In this document: piece by piece, positions 45,106 through 53,211 of the stretch | How the letters are laid out: each line of letters opens with the position of its first letter | How positions within the stretch are numbered: position 1 is the stretch's first letter | The notes under the pieces: model-generated | Seen by the model: the letters and a program-made list of their open reading frames with translations, nothing else | What the model was told of the DNA's origin: nothing | Database searches by the model: none | NCBI RefSeq assembly: GCF_006740685.1 | Contig: NZ_CP035425.1 | Location: forward strand, 1 to 64,000 | DNA from: Candidatus Nitrosopumilus sp. SW | GTDB taxonomy: Archaea; Thermoproteota; Nitrososphaeria; Nitrososphaerales; Nitrosopumilaceae | Direction of reading: 5' to 3' | DNA length: 64,000 nucleotides | Made by a program: the position numbers and the translations under genes

Positions 45106-45639
45106 ATGGCTGAAACTGAGATTCTTTCTTGGACTAAAAATTACTCTTTGAAATGGTCTGATTTTCAAGCAGAACATAATCCTGCATCCTATGAGGATTC
45201 TCATAGTGTGATAAAGTATGGGTTCACTTGGACTGTTGATTCTGAAAAAATTGGAAGTGATATTTTATTTCTCATAAAAAACATTCAGATTTCTGTTGAA
45301 TTTTGTCCTTTATTATCTTCAGTTAGACCTTCTGAAACAAATGATCAACTCCTAAAATATGAACAAGGACGATTTGATTTAGCAGAATTGGTAAAACGTG
45401 AAAACATATCTAACATACAAATGAAATTTGAGGGAAAAACATTTCCTACACGTGGAAAAAATGAAGAACAAAGAAAACAACTTGCAAAAGAGGATTCTGG
45501 AAAAATGATTGCCAAAGAAATTGAAAAATTACAAGATATTTTAGAAAAAAGACTCCGTGAATATGATGAATCTACCGATTATGGAAACAATTTAGAAAAA
45601 CTGTCTGAATATGATTTGAAATTTGAACAATTAAAATGA
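45106..45639 (+). CDS. DUF922-like protein with degenerate metalloprotease motif
   Basis: 177 aa. The opening LSWTKNYSLKWSDFQAEHNP and a central YEQGRFDLAELVKREN resemble DUF922 putative zinc proteases, whose core is HEQGHFDIAE. Here both motif His are replaced (Tyr and Arg), so catalysis is probably lost. C-terminal third is a charged coiled coil (EIEKLQDILEKRLREYDEST). No signal peptide. Family call is from memory of the motif. Confidence 0.55.
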   Translation: MAETEILSWTKNYSLKWSDFQAEHNPASYEDSHSVIKYGFTWTVDSEKIGSDILFLIKNIQISVEFCPLLSSVRPSETNDQLLKYEQGRFDLAELVKRENISNIQMKFEGKTFPTRGKNEEQRKQLAKEDSGKMIAKEIEKLQDILEKRLREYDESTDYGNNLEKLSEYDLKFEQLK

Positions 45640-45695
45640 CAGATGCCTTGCACTGCGGTCTCTTTTTTTATTAACTCTTAATTATTCCAAAAATC

Positions 45696-45839
45696 ATGAA
45701 GACTGCCAAACTACCTAAATTCAATTGGGGTGAAGTATCAGAACTTAATTCTGGTCATACTTCGGAAGAATGGGGAATCAATACAAAAAAATCATTACCT
45801 AAAACATTTGTTGCCTACACCGTATCTTGGGATGACTAG
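45696..45839 (+). CDS. Small hypothetical protein, 47 aa
   Basis: Starts MKTAKLPKFNWGEVSELNSG and ends TFVAYTVSWDD. Tryptophan-rich and balanced composition, clear coding look. Its stop overlaps the end of the convergent gene at 45836 by 4 bp. Function unknown. Confidence 0.55.
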   Translation: MKTAKLPKFNWGEVSELNSGHTSEEWGINTKKSLPKTFVAYTVSWDD

Positions 45840-46102
45840 TGTTGCTTCTCAAAAATTTTATTTTCTTGAATTGAATTGATGTAATTTACTAAACTTCGAT
45901 AGTATTTTAGATGAAAATCTATGTCTCTGATTTCTGTTTGTTTCAACTCTTCTAACTCTGGTCCAAAATCTCTTTTATCTGATTGAATTTGATTAAGAGT
46001 ATTTTCATTAACTTCGATCATGTGAAACAAACTATGAAGAACTTCCCCTTTTGTTAGTGTTCTATCACATGATTTTCGTAATAGTGCTTCTACCCAGTCC
46101 AT
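45836..46102 (-). CDS. Hypothetical helical protein
   Basis: 88 aa, all-helical, starting MDWVEALLRKSCDRTLTKGE. Charged helices (NTLNQIQSDKRDFGPELEEL) and an aromatic C-terminal helix (YYRSLVNYINSIQENKIF). One Cys, no TM. Function unknown. Confidence 0.62.
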   Translation of the reverse strand: MDWVEALLRKSCDRTLTKGEVLHSLFHMIEVNENTLNQIQSDKRDFGPELEELKQTEIRDIDFHLKYYRSLVNYINSIQENKIFEKQH

Positions 46103-46189
46103 ATAATTTTGGAACCAAGTTGTTATATCACCACCTAAATGTGATTATTTCTTACCTTTACTCTATTTTTTTTAATTGAGGCTGAAAAA

Positions 46190-46318
46190 CTATTTTTTTG
46201 TTTTCTTCTTTCTATCCATTATTTCCTTGTTTCTTTCAGCGTCTGAATGGACTTCTACATGGTCGTATAGTGCCTCTTTTGAGTCAAAAATCTGTTCACA
46301 ATAGTAACATTGATGCAT
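46190..46318 (-). CDS. C2H2 zinc-finger microprotein, 42 aa
   Basis: Starts MHQCYYCEQIFDSKEALYDH and continues VEVHSDAERNKEIMDRKKKT. C4-x2-C7-x12-H20-x3-H24 is a perfect C2H2 finger with Phe/Leu core residues and a basic tail. The plus-strand frame overlapping here is its shadow. Probably DNA, RNA or protein binding. Confidence 0.75.
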   Translation of the reverse strand: MHQCYYCEQIFDSKEALYDHVEVHSDAERNKEIMDRKKKTKK

Positions 46319-46408
46319 TGCTAAATTACTGCAGTCTCAGATTAATTGTTTTCTCCAATCCTAGGTATGAATTGTGGCTAGCAATAAAATAAAAAGAAAC
46401 TTGGTGGT

Positions 46409-46654
46409 TTATCCACCGGATTCGTATGCTGCTCTAACTTCAGCTGCTCTGTCGCCAAATGGGTCTTCATGCCATTGTTCTTTATTCAACTGAACCATTC
46501 CTGTGTCAGATGAAAATGCACCTTGTTCTGCAGCGGGTGCAAGTACTGCGTCATCTCTAAGATAATTTTCTTGGTTATCATGTGCATAGACCATAATTCC
46601 GGCCAATGCTGCTACGCCAACTGCAATACCTGCATAAATCATTGCGTTTCCCAT
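46409..46654 (-). CDS. Single-TM protein with acidic external tail
   Basis: 81 aa. N-terminal TM helix (~4-25: MIYAGIAVGVAALAGIMVYA) and a ~55-residue acidic, low-cysteine tail (NKEQWHEDPFGDRAAEVRAA). Uncleaved signal anchor likely. No motif recognised; compact and well-formed gene. Function unknown. Confidence 0.7.
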   Translation of the reverse strand: MGNAMIYAGIAVGVAALAGIMVYAHDNQENYLRDDAVLAPAAEQGAFSSDTGMVQLNKEQWHEDPFGDRAAEVRAAYESGG

Positions 46655-46717
46655 GTTAGGATTCTCATATTTTTTCTATTAATCCAGTAGGTCTTCAGTG
46701 CAATGCAGTGAAAGAAT

Positions 46718-47035
46718 TTAATGTGTTTCTACTTTGATCTCAGAATTACATGAAGGCAATTCATTTGTCTCATTTCTAAATTGCTCAATTATTTGTAATT
46801 GCAATTCCTTTGGATTGTCTGCAAATACCCTCTGATAAAATTGGGTTTTTTGCATACATTCATTGTCTTCAAATTCTGTATCTACATACTTTGTAAATGT
46901 CTCTTCGAGATTATTGGTTTCTCCAATGTATATCGGATGTTTACTTCTATTGTATAGCACATATACTCCTGGATTTGGTTTGACAAATTTTGCACTCTCT
47001 AACCAAACTCTCATCTTATCATCAAGTAATTCCAT
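46718..47035 (-). CDS. GIY-YIG domain protein
   Basis: 105 aa. GVYVLYNRSKHPIYIGETNN shows the GIY-YIG pattern (GVY and YIG) near residues 23-42, followed by a helix. Family members are nucleases (UvrC N-domain, SLX1, homing enzymes) or inactive relatives. The usual catalytic Arg and Glu are not clearly placed here, so activity is uncertain. Start ATG at 47035. Confidence 0.72.
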   Translation of the reverse strand: MELLDDKMRVWLESAKFVKPNPGVYVLYNRSKHPIYIGETNNLEETFTKYVDTEFEDNECMQKTQFYQRVFADNPKELQLQIIEQFRNETNELPSCNSEIKVETH

Positions 47036-47129
47036 GATCTATTGATGTAATTACTAGATATTAAACTAGATTACAATAATTTTGATATTACAAGAACCTT
47101 CATGCTTTTAATATAAAGGAAAATCAAGG

Positions 47130-48815
47130 TTGATCCTGTCCCTTTTAGAAAAATTCCCTGAACAATTTACCCCTAGAGATATCCAAAAAGAAATCATTGC
47201 AGATATTGAAGAACAATTTAGGTCTGGATACAAAAAAATTGTTTTGTGTGCGCCTACAGGTGTTGGAAAATCTTTAGTAGGTGCAACTGTTTCAAAATAC
47301 TTTGATAGTTCCTTTACTGTAACTGCATCTAAACATCTTCAAGATCAATACATCAAAGACATCCCGTTTCTAAAATCAGTTAAAGGAAAACAAAATTTCC
47401 CTTGTTTGAAGTTAATGTCTGCTGAAAAAGTCGATAACTCTAGGAGGGCTATGCGGTGGGGTCTTACTTGTGAAAAAGGAGAATGTCTTGAACGTACCAG
47501 TAAAAACGGCAAAGAAGTTATTGAGACTTGCAAATTCAAGCCTACAATAAAACAAGTTGAGGAAAATACTCAGGATTCTAATTCATGTCACTACTATCTT
47601 CAAAAATATGATGCACTAGTTTCAAAACATTCTCTATGGAATTACCATGCTTTTTTCCAAATTATGAAATTTAATAAAAAATTGTTTGAAGATTATTTGG
47701 ATAGAAAAGTATCTGTTTTTGATGAGGCTCACAAAATTGAAGATCAAATCATTCAATTTGTAGGGTTTGACATATTTGCTGGGCAGGTTGATGAATGTAA
47801 TCTCAATCCCGACAAATATGATTTTACAGATTTAGATTCTATGATTTCTTTAACTGATGATATTGCATATTCTTATGCAAAAAAAATTAAGGACATTAAG
47901 GAAAGCCCTACATTTGAAAATGATCCTGATTATGAATTGATTTCAAGATTGGAACGACGTTATGATAGAGCAGCTCAGGCAAAAATTGACATTGCAAATG
48001 ATAAAGATAATTTTGTTGTAAATGATCCTATCCGTGATTTGAATGGTAATTTTAGAACAATATCTGTAAAACCTATTGATGTTTCAAAATTTGCAAATGA
48101 ATTTTTTGAAACAGAATATCAAATTTTCATGTCAGCTACAATCGACAAACAAAGTTTTTGTGAAAATATGGGTTTGAATAAAGATGAGGTTGCATTTGTG
48201 GATGCACCAAAATCTCCATTTCCAATTGAAAATAGAAGAATTGATTTGTTAAACATTAGAAGACTAAGTTATGGTTCCACAGAAGAAGATGAATTAGAAG
48301 TAATCAAAACAATTGATCGAATTCTAGATGAGCATTCTAATGAACGTGGATTGATTCTGACTTCTTCTATTCCTCGATGTCAAAAAATTCTGAGATTCCT
48401 TTCTCCAAAAAATACTAGAAGAATTAGAATTTGTCATAGTAAGAACAAAGATGGAAAAACTCAAGATGAAATAATATCTGAACATGCCTCAGATCCTACT
48501 GGTGTTTTACTTTCCTCTTCCCTTTGGGAGGGTGTTGATCTAAAAGATGATCTTTCTCGTTTTCAAATCATTGCCAAGGTTCCATACCCTAACTACAAAG
48601 AAAAGAGAACAAAGGCTAAGATGGATAAATTCCCTCTTTGGTATACTTCTCAAACTTTGACAAAATTACTTCAGGGATTTGGACGCTCTATTCGTAGTGA
48701 GGATGACTGGGCTAGAACATATGTTCTTGATGCTGCTGCAAACAACGTCTTTTTCAAGGCACAACAGATGATTCCAAAATCGTATTATGATGTTTTAGGA
48801 ATAGAAAACACATAG
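47130..48815 (+). CDS. XPD/DinG-like superfamily 2 DNA helicase
   Basis: 561 aa. Walker A APTGVGKS at 41-48, Walker B VFDEAHK near 198, SAT-like MSATIDK, and late helicase motifs (SSSLWEGVDLKDD, QGFGRSIRSEDDW). Four cysteines between ~90 and 155 (PCLK, TCEKGEC, TCKF, SCHYY) sit where XPD has its Fe-S cluster. Role in repair or transcription-associated unwinding. TTG start, with a TTTAATATA element about 22 bp before it, indicating a leaderless mRNA. Confidence 0.88.
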   Translation: MILSLLEKFPEQFTPRDIQKEIIADIEEQFRSGYKKIVLCAPTGVGKSLVGATVSKYFDSSFTVTASKHLQDQYIKDIPFLKSVKGKQNFPCLKLMSAEKVDNSRRAMRWGLTCEKGECLERTSKNGKEVIETCKFKPTIKQVEENTQDSNSCHYYLQKYDALVSKHSLWNYHAFFQIMKFNKKLFEDYLDRKVSVFDEAHKIEDQIIQFVGFDIFAGQVDECNLNPDKYDFTDLDSMISLTDDIAYSYAKKIKDIKESPTFENDPDYELISRLERRYDRAAQAKIDIANDKDNFVVNDPIRDLNGNFRTISVKPIDVSKFANEFFETEYQIFMSATIDKQSFCENMGLNKDEVAFVDAPKSPFPIENRRIDLLNIRRLSYGSTEEDELEVIKTIDRILDEHSNERGLILTSSIPRCQKILRFLSPKNTRRIRICHSKNKDGKTQDEIISEHASDPTGVLLSSSLWEGVDLKDDLSRFQIIAKVPYPNYKEKRTKAKMDKFPLWYTSQTLTKLLQGFGRSIRSEDDWARTYVLDAAANNVFFKAQQMIPKSYYDVLGIENT

Positions 48816-48906
48816 TTGATCAAAACCTATTTTTTATTTTCATGAAATTTGTAAGGATGAACATCATTGGAAAACATATATCCAGATTTGATTTTAGATT
48901 AGCTAA

Positions 48907-49260
48907 ATGGATAGAATTGCATTAATCGATGGATTTGAACAAGACAAGGTCAGAGAGACACTTGATGTAATGCTTCGAGATAAAGAGAATGAATTTCGAG
49001 AACTTGCAAAAACACTAAACATTCCAACAAATACGGATGATTGGCAAGTGATCGTTTTGAAATTCTGTTTAGACTTTGAGGAATGTCTCACTATTTGGAC
49101 AGATTCTGTTGAACCAAACTCTATCAAAAATGCAAAATGTATGACAATAATGCGAGAACTTGCAAAGGGTAAGGAAAATTTCTCTGAAATTATCAACATG
49201 CAAAACGTGGCTCAAACTCTATTCTCAGAATTTCATGAAACATACAAGAGATTGTCCTAA
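48907..49260 (+). CDS. Hypothetical helical protein
   Basis: 117 aa, helical, acidic, starting MDRIALIDGFEQDKVRETLD. Two cysteines around residue 55-60 (KFCLDFEECLTIW). No TM, no recognised family. A copy of the short TTTAGAATCTAA repeat lies 21 bp after its stop. Confidence 0.66.
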   Translation: MDRIALIDGFEQDKVRETLDVMLRDKENEFRELAKTLNIPTNTDDWQVIVLKFCLDFEECLTIWTDSVEPNSIKNAKCMTIMRELAKGKENFSEIINMQNVAQTLFSEFHETYKRLS

Positions 49261-49280
49261 GGATAATTCATACTATCAAA

Positions 49281-49297
49281 GAGTTTAGAATCTAAGG
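49281..49297 (+). repeat. 3'-end repeat AGTTTAGAATCTAAGG, copy 1
   Basis: GAGTTTAGAATCTAAGG, 21 bp after the stop of the 48907 gene. The core TTAGAATCTAA is a palindrome apart from its central base. Three further copies follow at 49563, 49732 and 50073, each at or just after the 3' end of a plus-strand gene. Confidence 0.7.
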
Positions 49298-49385
49298 ATT
49301 CCAGGCTGTTCAGTGTGGAAAGTATGATATCAAGTAATCCTAAATGTAGCATCATTTTTTACAAGTAAAGCCGTAATCATAGTGT

Positions 49386-49571
49386 ATGGTTTTACTTTGG
49401 ATAGGAATTGCAGTAGGAGTTCTAATTGCAGTAATATTGATTGTAAAAGTTGTAAAGACTTCTTCTCGTGACATAGTGGGAATAGAATTACAATGTAACA
49501 AGTGTGGTTACAAGACAAATGGAATGAAATGCCCAAAATGTGGGAATAAACCTCAAACTTTTGGAGTTTAG
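49386..49571 (+). CDS. TM-anchored zinc-ribbon protein
   Basis: 61 aa. N-terminal TM helix (~3-23: LLWIGIAVGVLIAVILIVKV) then a cytoplasmic zinc ribbon with CNKCGYKTNGMKCPKCGN (two C-x2-C knuckles 9 residues apart). Its TAG stop is supplied by copy 2 of the TTTAGAATCTAA repeat. Zinc ribbons of this type bind nucleic acid or partner proteins at the membrane. Confidence 0.75.
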   Translation: MVLLWIGIAVGVLIAVILIVKVVKTSSRDIVGIELQCNKCGYKTNGMKCPKCGNKPQTFGV

Positions 49572-49578
49572 AATCTAA
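49563..49578 (+). repeat. 3'-end repeat, copy 2
   Basis: GGAGTTTAGAATCTAA. It overlaps the last codons and stop of the TM zinc-ribbon gene, so the repeat itself provides the stop codon. Confidence 0.7.
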
Positions 49579-49613
49579 GTGCTCTTTATGTATAATGAAC
49601 TGCTAATTACATT

Positions 49614-49733
49614 ATGACAAAAGAAGAAAAAGAAAAAATCTTTGAAGAAGTTATTTTAGGTCTTAGAAAAAAATTCACTGATTATGATAAAGAATACCTA
49701 GAGGAAAAGTATCGAAGACTACCTTTAGACTAG
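49614..49733 (+). CDS. Small charged helical protein, 39 aa
   Basis: Starts MTKEEKEKIFEEVILGLRKK and continues FTDYDKEYLEEKYRRLPLD. Amphipathic helices with a well-placed ATG. Ends exactly where repeat copy 3 begins. Convergent with the TM microprotein at 49744. Confidence 0.55.
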   Translation: MTKEEKEKIFEEVILGLRKKFTDYDKEYLEEKYRRLPLD

Positions 49734-49747
49734 AGTTTAGAATCTAA
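49732..49747 (+). repeat. 3'-end repeat, copy 3
   Basis: AGAGTTTAGAATCTAA between two convergent genes. Because the core is nearly palindromic, its minus-strand TAG also serves as the stop of the 49744 gene. Confidence 0.7.
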
Positions 49748-49848
49748 TCGATTGCAACAACGACAACTATCATAAGAATACTTACTCCGATGGCTAAAAT
49801 GGCTAATTTACTATTTTTACTCCAACCTTCTTTAACAGTAATTTTCAT
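49744..49848 (-). CDS. Single-TM microprotein, 34 aa
   Basis: Starts MKITVKEGWSKNSKLAILAI and continues GVSILMIVVVVAID: basic N-terminus then one TM helix. Its stop codon lies inside repeat copy 3. Coding support is the hydrophobic profile and position. Confidence 0.5.
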   Translation of the reverse strand: MKITVKEGWSKNSKLAILAIGVSILMIVVVVAID

Positions 49849-49897
49849 GATTGTATACTAACCTAGTCCATTTTAAACAATATTGTATATCCACTTA

Positions 49898-50074
49898 ATG
49901 CCATTATGCAATATGTTAGGGTGTGACACAGAGGCTTTTGCCAAAGTCATGTATTACCACTTTGAAGATGGAATGAAAAGACCGTTTTGCAAGGAAATAA
50001 TGCGATACTGCATGAACCATGCTATACAGATTTCACAAGATGATTCAACTATTAGGATCCAGGTTTTGAATTAG
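49898..50074 (+). CDS. Small zinc-binding protein
   Basis: 58 aa from ATG 49898 (MPLCNMLGCDTEAFAKVMYY). C-x4-C near the start and C-x6-C-x3-H (FCKEIMRYCMNH) later match the layout of the proteins at 2013 and 33181. An upstream TTG at 49883 would add five residues. Stop adjoins repeat copy 4. Confidence 0.65.
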   Translation: MPLCNMLGCDTEAFAKVMYYHFEDGMKRPFCKEIMRYCMNHAIQISQDDSTIRIQVLN

Positions 50075-50088
50075 TTTAGAATCTAAGG
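50073..50088 (+). repeat. 3'-end repeat, copy 4
   Basis: AGTTTAGAATCTAAGG, right after the stop of the 49898 gene and 18 bp before the stop of the convergent gene at 50106. Confidence 0.7.
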
Positions 50089-50105
50089 AGTATCGTACAC
50101 TTTTT

Positions 50106-50213
50106 TCATTTGTGGCAATCGCAACTACAGCTATTTGGAATACATTTGTGATTAAGACAGTCCTTGCATCCTTTACTTCGTCCACTTTTTACCCTTAACC
50201 ATTCTTTGTCCAT
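50106..50213 (-). CDS. Cys-rich microprotein with CxCxCHK end, 35 aa
   Basis: Starts MDKEWLRVKSGRSKGCKDCL and ends NHKCIPNSCSCDCHK. Six Cys and two His in a C-x2-C...C...C-x-C-x-C-H layout. It shares the CxCxCHK motif with the 40789 microprotein. Metal binding is likely; function unknown. Confidence 0.6.
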   Translation of the reverse strand: MDKEWLRVKSGRSKGCKDCLNHKCIPNSCSCDCHK

Positions 50214-50266
50214 TCTAATCCTTGTTCACAATTTCATAAAACAGGAATAAAAATCGCGTGTTGAAT

Positions 50267-50392
50267 CTAGTCTTCGGATTCTTCAAATTCCTCGTCTTGT
50301 TCATACCCATCTTTTAGTTCTAGTTGATGGTCTTCTTCTTTCATTTCTTCTTGTTCAACTTTTTTCCATTCTTTTTCTTTGTCTTCAGACAT
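50267..50392 (-). CDS. Acidic microprotein, 41 aa
   Basis: Starts MSEDKEKEWKKVEQEEMKEE and ends in a Glu/Asp-rich tail. Highly charged, disordered or helical. Composition alone supports it; could be a small interaction partner. Confidence 0.4.
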   Translation of the reverse strand: MSEDKEKEWKKVEQEEMKEEDHQLELKDGYEQDEEFEESED

Positions 50393-50694
50393 GAATTGCA
50401 AAATGCATTTTTGACATATTAACAGATTCTTTATTTTCAGATTTGATTTTCTTGATCGATATTATTTTGATTCTCTTTGTTAGATTTTGACACAAAAAAA
50501 TGCATGTCTAACACATTAGCAGAAATCTAACCTTTAGTAGATAACAGTAATTTGATAAGAATAATCTAATTTTTCGTGCCTGTTATCTCTAGAGTAATTT
50601 CTGATCGCTGATCTATAAAGATTATGGACAAATTGATCATCTTTTCTTGAAAATCTGCCAAATCCTTAATTGATTGAGGAGGTTTTGTTGCCAC
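50393..50694. other. Gene-free 300 bp with inverted and imperfect direct repeats
   Basis: Contains AGATAACAG/CTGTTATCT (50539-50547 with 50580-50588, 32-base loop) and two imperfect 24-bp direct copies beginning ATGCAT about 108 bp apart (from ~50403 and ~50511). No reading frame or RNA family recognised. It forms the promoter region of the 50695 gene. Confidence 0.45.
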
Positions 50695-51249
50695 ATGAGT
50701 GTTTCAAAGTTTTTGAGAGATGTTAAAAAAAGTAAAAACATTTCTCCTAAAATTAGATTGTATTTGATTGATAAAGACAGACATTATTTCATCAATGGCG
50801 GTTCAATCAAAAATGGGTTTAATTCTAAATTATCTATCTCAAAAAACAGAGATAGTGTCTTGTCTGCATTCTCAAAGATGGCTTTTTTGTTTGATGAAAT
50901 AATTCGCTTACGAATTGTAAGATCTTCGAATCAAAGTGATAGTGATGAATTACTTTATCTTCTTAATCTAGTCCCAATTAATAGAAAAATTAGAACTTTT
51001 CTTGACTGGAAAGTTTTTGGTCCAGAGTTTACGCGAGATATGTCTAGATTATTTGAAGTAAGAAATGATGCGGTTCATTGTATCTCTATAAATGAAGTAA
51101 ACTATAATCCAAAATCTAAAATTTCTTTGTCTACTGTGTCTGGATTTAAAAAATTTACAAATGATTTTCAAAAAGCCTGGAAGGAATTATTAAAAATCTA
51201 TGTAATCGAACAAGAAAAAGTAGATTTGAAAAAACTTTCTATAAATTAG
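50695..51249 (+). CDS. Putative HEPN-like protein
   Basis: 184 aa from ATG 50695, preceded by GGAGG 12 bp upstream; a longer frame opens with TTG at 50674. Mostly helical. The segment [15 protein letters not shown] carries R-x4-H, the catalytic pattern of HEPN RNases, in the expected late helix. HEPN proteins serve in RNA cleavage and defence or toxin systems. No partner MNT-type nucleotidyltransferase is adjacent. It overlaps the end of convergent ilvD by 11 bp. Confidence 0.5.
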   Translation: MSVSKFLRDVKKSKNISPKIRLYLIDKDRHYFINGGSIKNGFNSKLSISKNRDSVLSAFSKMAFLFDEIIRLRIVRSSNQSDSDELLYLLNLVPINRKIRTFLDWKVFGPEFTRDMSRLFEVRNDAVHCISINEVNYNPKSKISLSTVSGFKKFTNDFQKAWKELLKIYVIEQEKVDLKKLSIN

Positions 51250-52915
51250 GTTTTGTAATAGCGCCTTCTGCAGCAGAACCTACCAGTGTTGCAAACTTTG
51301 CCAAAGCTCCTGTTGTGTAGTTTGGTTTTGGAGGACTCCACTCTTTTCTTCTGTTTTCTAACTCTTCAGATGATACATGAAGATCAATTATGTTAGTTTC
51401 AGTATCTATTGTAATCTCATCGTCATCTTTTACAAGTGCTATTGGTCCTCCAACATATGCTTCTGGTGCAACATGTCCTACCATGAATCCTCTTGTTCCT
51501 CCTGAGAATCTACCGTCTGTGACCATTGCTACTTTTTTGCCTAATCCTTGACCTACTAGAGCCGCAGTTGTTGCCAACATCTCTCTCATACCTGGTCCTC
51601 CTTTAGGTCCTTCATATCTGATTACTACTACATGTCCTTCGTCGATATCTCCTCTTTTCACTGCTTCAAATGCTAATTCTTCTCTATCAAATACACGAGC
51701 TTTTCCTGTGAATTTTGTCATTTCTACTCCTGCTGTTTTGATCACTGCGCCTTCTGGTGCAAGTGAGCCTTTGAGAATTACTGCTGTTCCAACATTGTGA
51801 ATTGGATTTTCTATTGATCTGACAATATGTTGTTCAGCTTGAGGTAAAATTATGGAATTCAAATTCTCTTTGATTGTTTTTCCAGTAATTGTAATACAAT
51901 TCTCATTTAGTAGTCCCTTGTCAAGTAGTTTCTTTAAAACAAATGGAATTCCTCCAATTTTATCAAGTGAATTCATTACATAGCTACCACCTGGTTTCAT
52001 ATCTGCAACATGTGGTGTCTTTTTTCTAACCCTTTCAAAATCATCATATGTTAATTTGATATTTACTTCATTTGCTAATGCTAGTAAATGTAAAATTCCA
52101 TTTGTTGAACCTCCCACAGAATTCAACATTGTAATTGCATTTTCAAATGCTTCAAAAGTAAGAATTTCTTTAGGTCGGATATCCATTTGTAGGGCTTTTG
52201 CACATGCTACTCCTGTATCGTAAACCATCTTTTCTCTTCTGTCATCTTCTGCAGGTGGACTGGCACTACCAGGTAATGCAAGACCAATGGCTTCTGAAAT
52301 TGATGCCATTGTATTTGCAGTAAACATTCCACCACAAGACCCTTCATTTGGGCATGCAGTGTTTTCAATATTTTTTAATCCTTCTAATGATAATTGTCCT
52401 GCGTCATATGCTCCTACAGCTTCATAAACATCCACAACAGTTAGTTCTTCACCATTTAGCATTCCTGGCATTATAGTTCCACCGTAAACAAATACTGATG
52501 GAACATTCAATCTTGCCATTGCCATCATTGTTCCTGGGAGGCTCTTATCACATCCAGCAATTCCTACTAGTGCATCATACTGATGTGCTCTAACCATTAA
52601 TTCAATAGAATCTGCAATTATTTCCCGAGATACCAGTGAAGATTTCATTCCTTCATGTCCCATTGCAATTCCATCACTTACTGCGATTGTTGAAAATTCT
52701 CTAGGAGTTGCGCCTGCATCTGAAACTCCTTCTTTTGCTTTGAGTGCTAATCTTGGAAGATGTATGTTACATGGTGTTGCTTCATTTCCAGTATGACATA
52801 CTCCAATCATTTGTTTTGATAAATCACTATCATCTAACCCCATAGCTTTGTACATTGCTCTTTGTGGAGCACGAGAAGTACCTTCTACAACATTTCTACT
52901 GGAGATTTCTTCCAT
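51239..52915 (-). CDS. ilvD: Dihydroxy-acid dehydratase
   Basis: 558 aa, full length. It makes 2-keto acids for Val, Leu and Ile. The Fe-S cysteines are in [28 protein letters not shown] and [15 protein letters not shown]. Other hallmarks: [37 protein letters not shown] and [13 protein letters not shown]. Monocistronic; no other ilv gene is in the window. Confidence 0.97.
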   Translation of the reverse strand: MEEISSRNVVEGTSRAPQRAMYKAMGLDDSDLSKQMIGVCHTGNEATPCNIHLPRLALKAKEGVSDAGATPREFSTIAVSDGIAMGHEGMKSSLVSREIIADSIELMVRAHQYDALVGIAGCDKSLPGTMMAMARLNVPSVFVYGGTIMPGMLNGEELTVVDVYEAVGAYDAGQLSLEGLKNIENTACPNEGSCGGMFTANTMASISEAIGLALPGSASPPAEDDRREKMVYDTGVACAKALQMDIRPKEILTFEAFENAITMLNSVGGSTNGILHLLALANEVNIKLTYDDFERVRKKTPHVADMKPGGSYVMNSLDKIGGIPFVLKKLLDKGLLNENCITITGKTIKENLNSIILPQAEQHIVRSIENPIHNVGTAVILKGSLAPEGAVIKTAGVEMTKFTGKARVFDREELAFEAVKRGDIDEGHVVVIRYEGPKGGPGMREMLATTAALVGQGLGKKVAMVTDGRFSGGTRGFMVGHVAPEAYVGGPIALVKDDDEITIDTETNIIDLHVSSEELENRRKEWSPPKPNYTTGALAKFATLVGSAAEGAITKPNL

Positions 52916-53012
52916 AATATGGAATTCTTGATTGCTATAATTTAGACTTTGTTGAAAATATCTATGTGAAAACTTTCACTGAGTTTAAATTCAAACCTCT
53001 TGTTTGAAATTC

Positions 53013-53207
53013 ATGGAGCAAAAAGCACTCGAATGTCCTGTCTGTAAAAGTAACAAAGCCGAAATTGCAGGCGAGAATGTAAAACTTAGTGGTAGATTTG
53101 AGGACAAGGAATTTCTTACAACTGAATTAACTGTTCTAAGATGTACTCGTTGTGGATATTACATGTTCTTTGATAAAATGGCTCAATTCACAACAAAGGA
53201 ATCTTAG
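53013..53207 (+). CDS. Zinc-ribbon protein
   Basis: 64 aa from ATG 53013 (MEQKALECPVCKSNKAEIAG); TTG at 53004 would add three residues. CPVC near residue 8 and CTRC near 48 form a zinc ribbon typical of nucleic-acid-binding proteins (YYMFFDK after it). Divergent from ilvD, convergent with the membrane gene at 53212. Function unknown. Confidence 0.72.
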   Translation: MEQKALECPVCKSNKAEIAGENVKLSGRFEDKEFLTTELTVLRCTRCGYYMFFDKMAQFTTKES

Positions 53208-53211
53208 AATT

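Noticed and set aside
49330-49536. Minus-strand 68-codon frame
   Set aside because: Antisense to the TM zinc-ribbon gene, whose Cys pattern is convincing.
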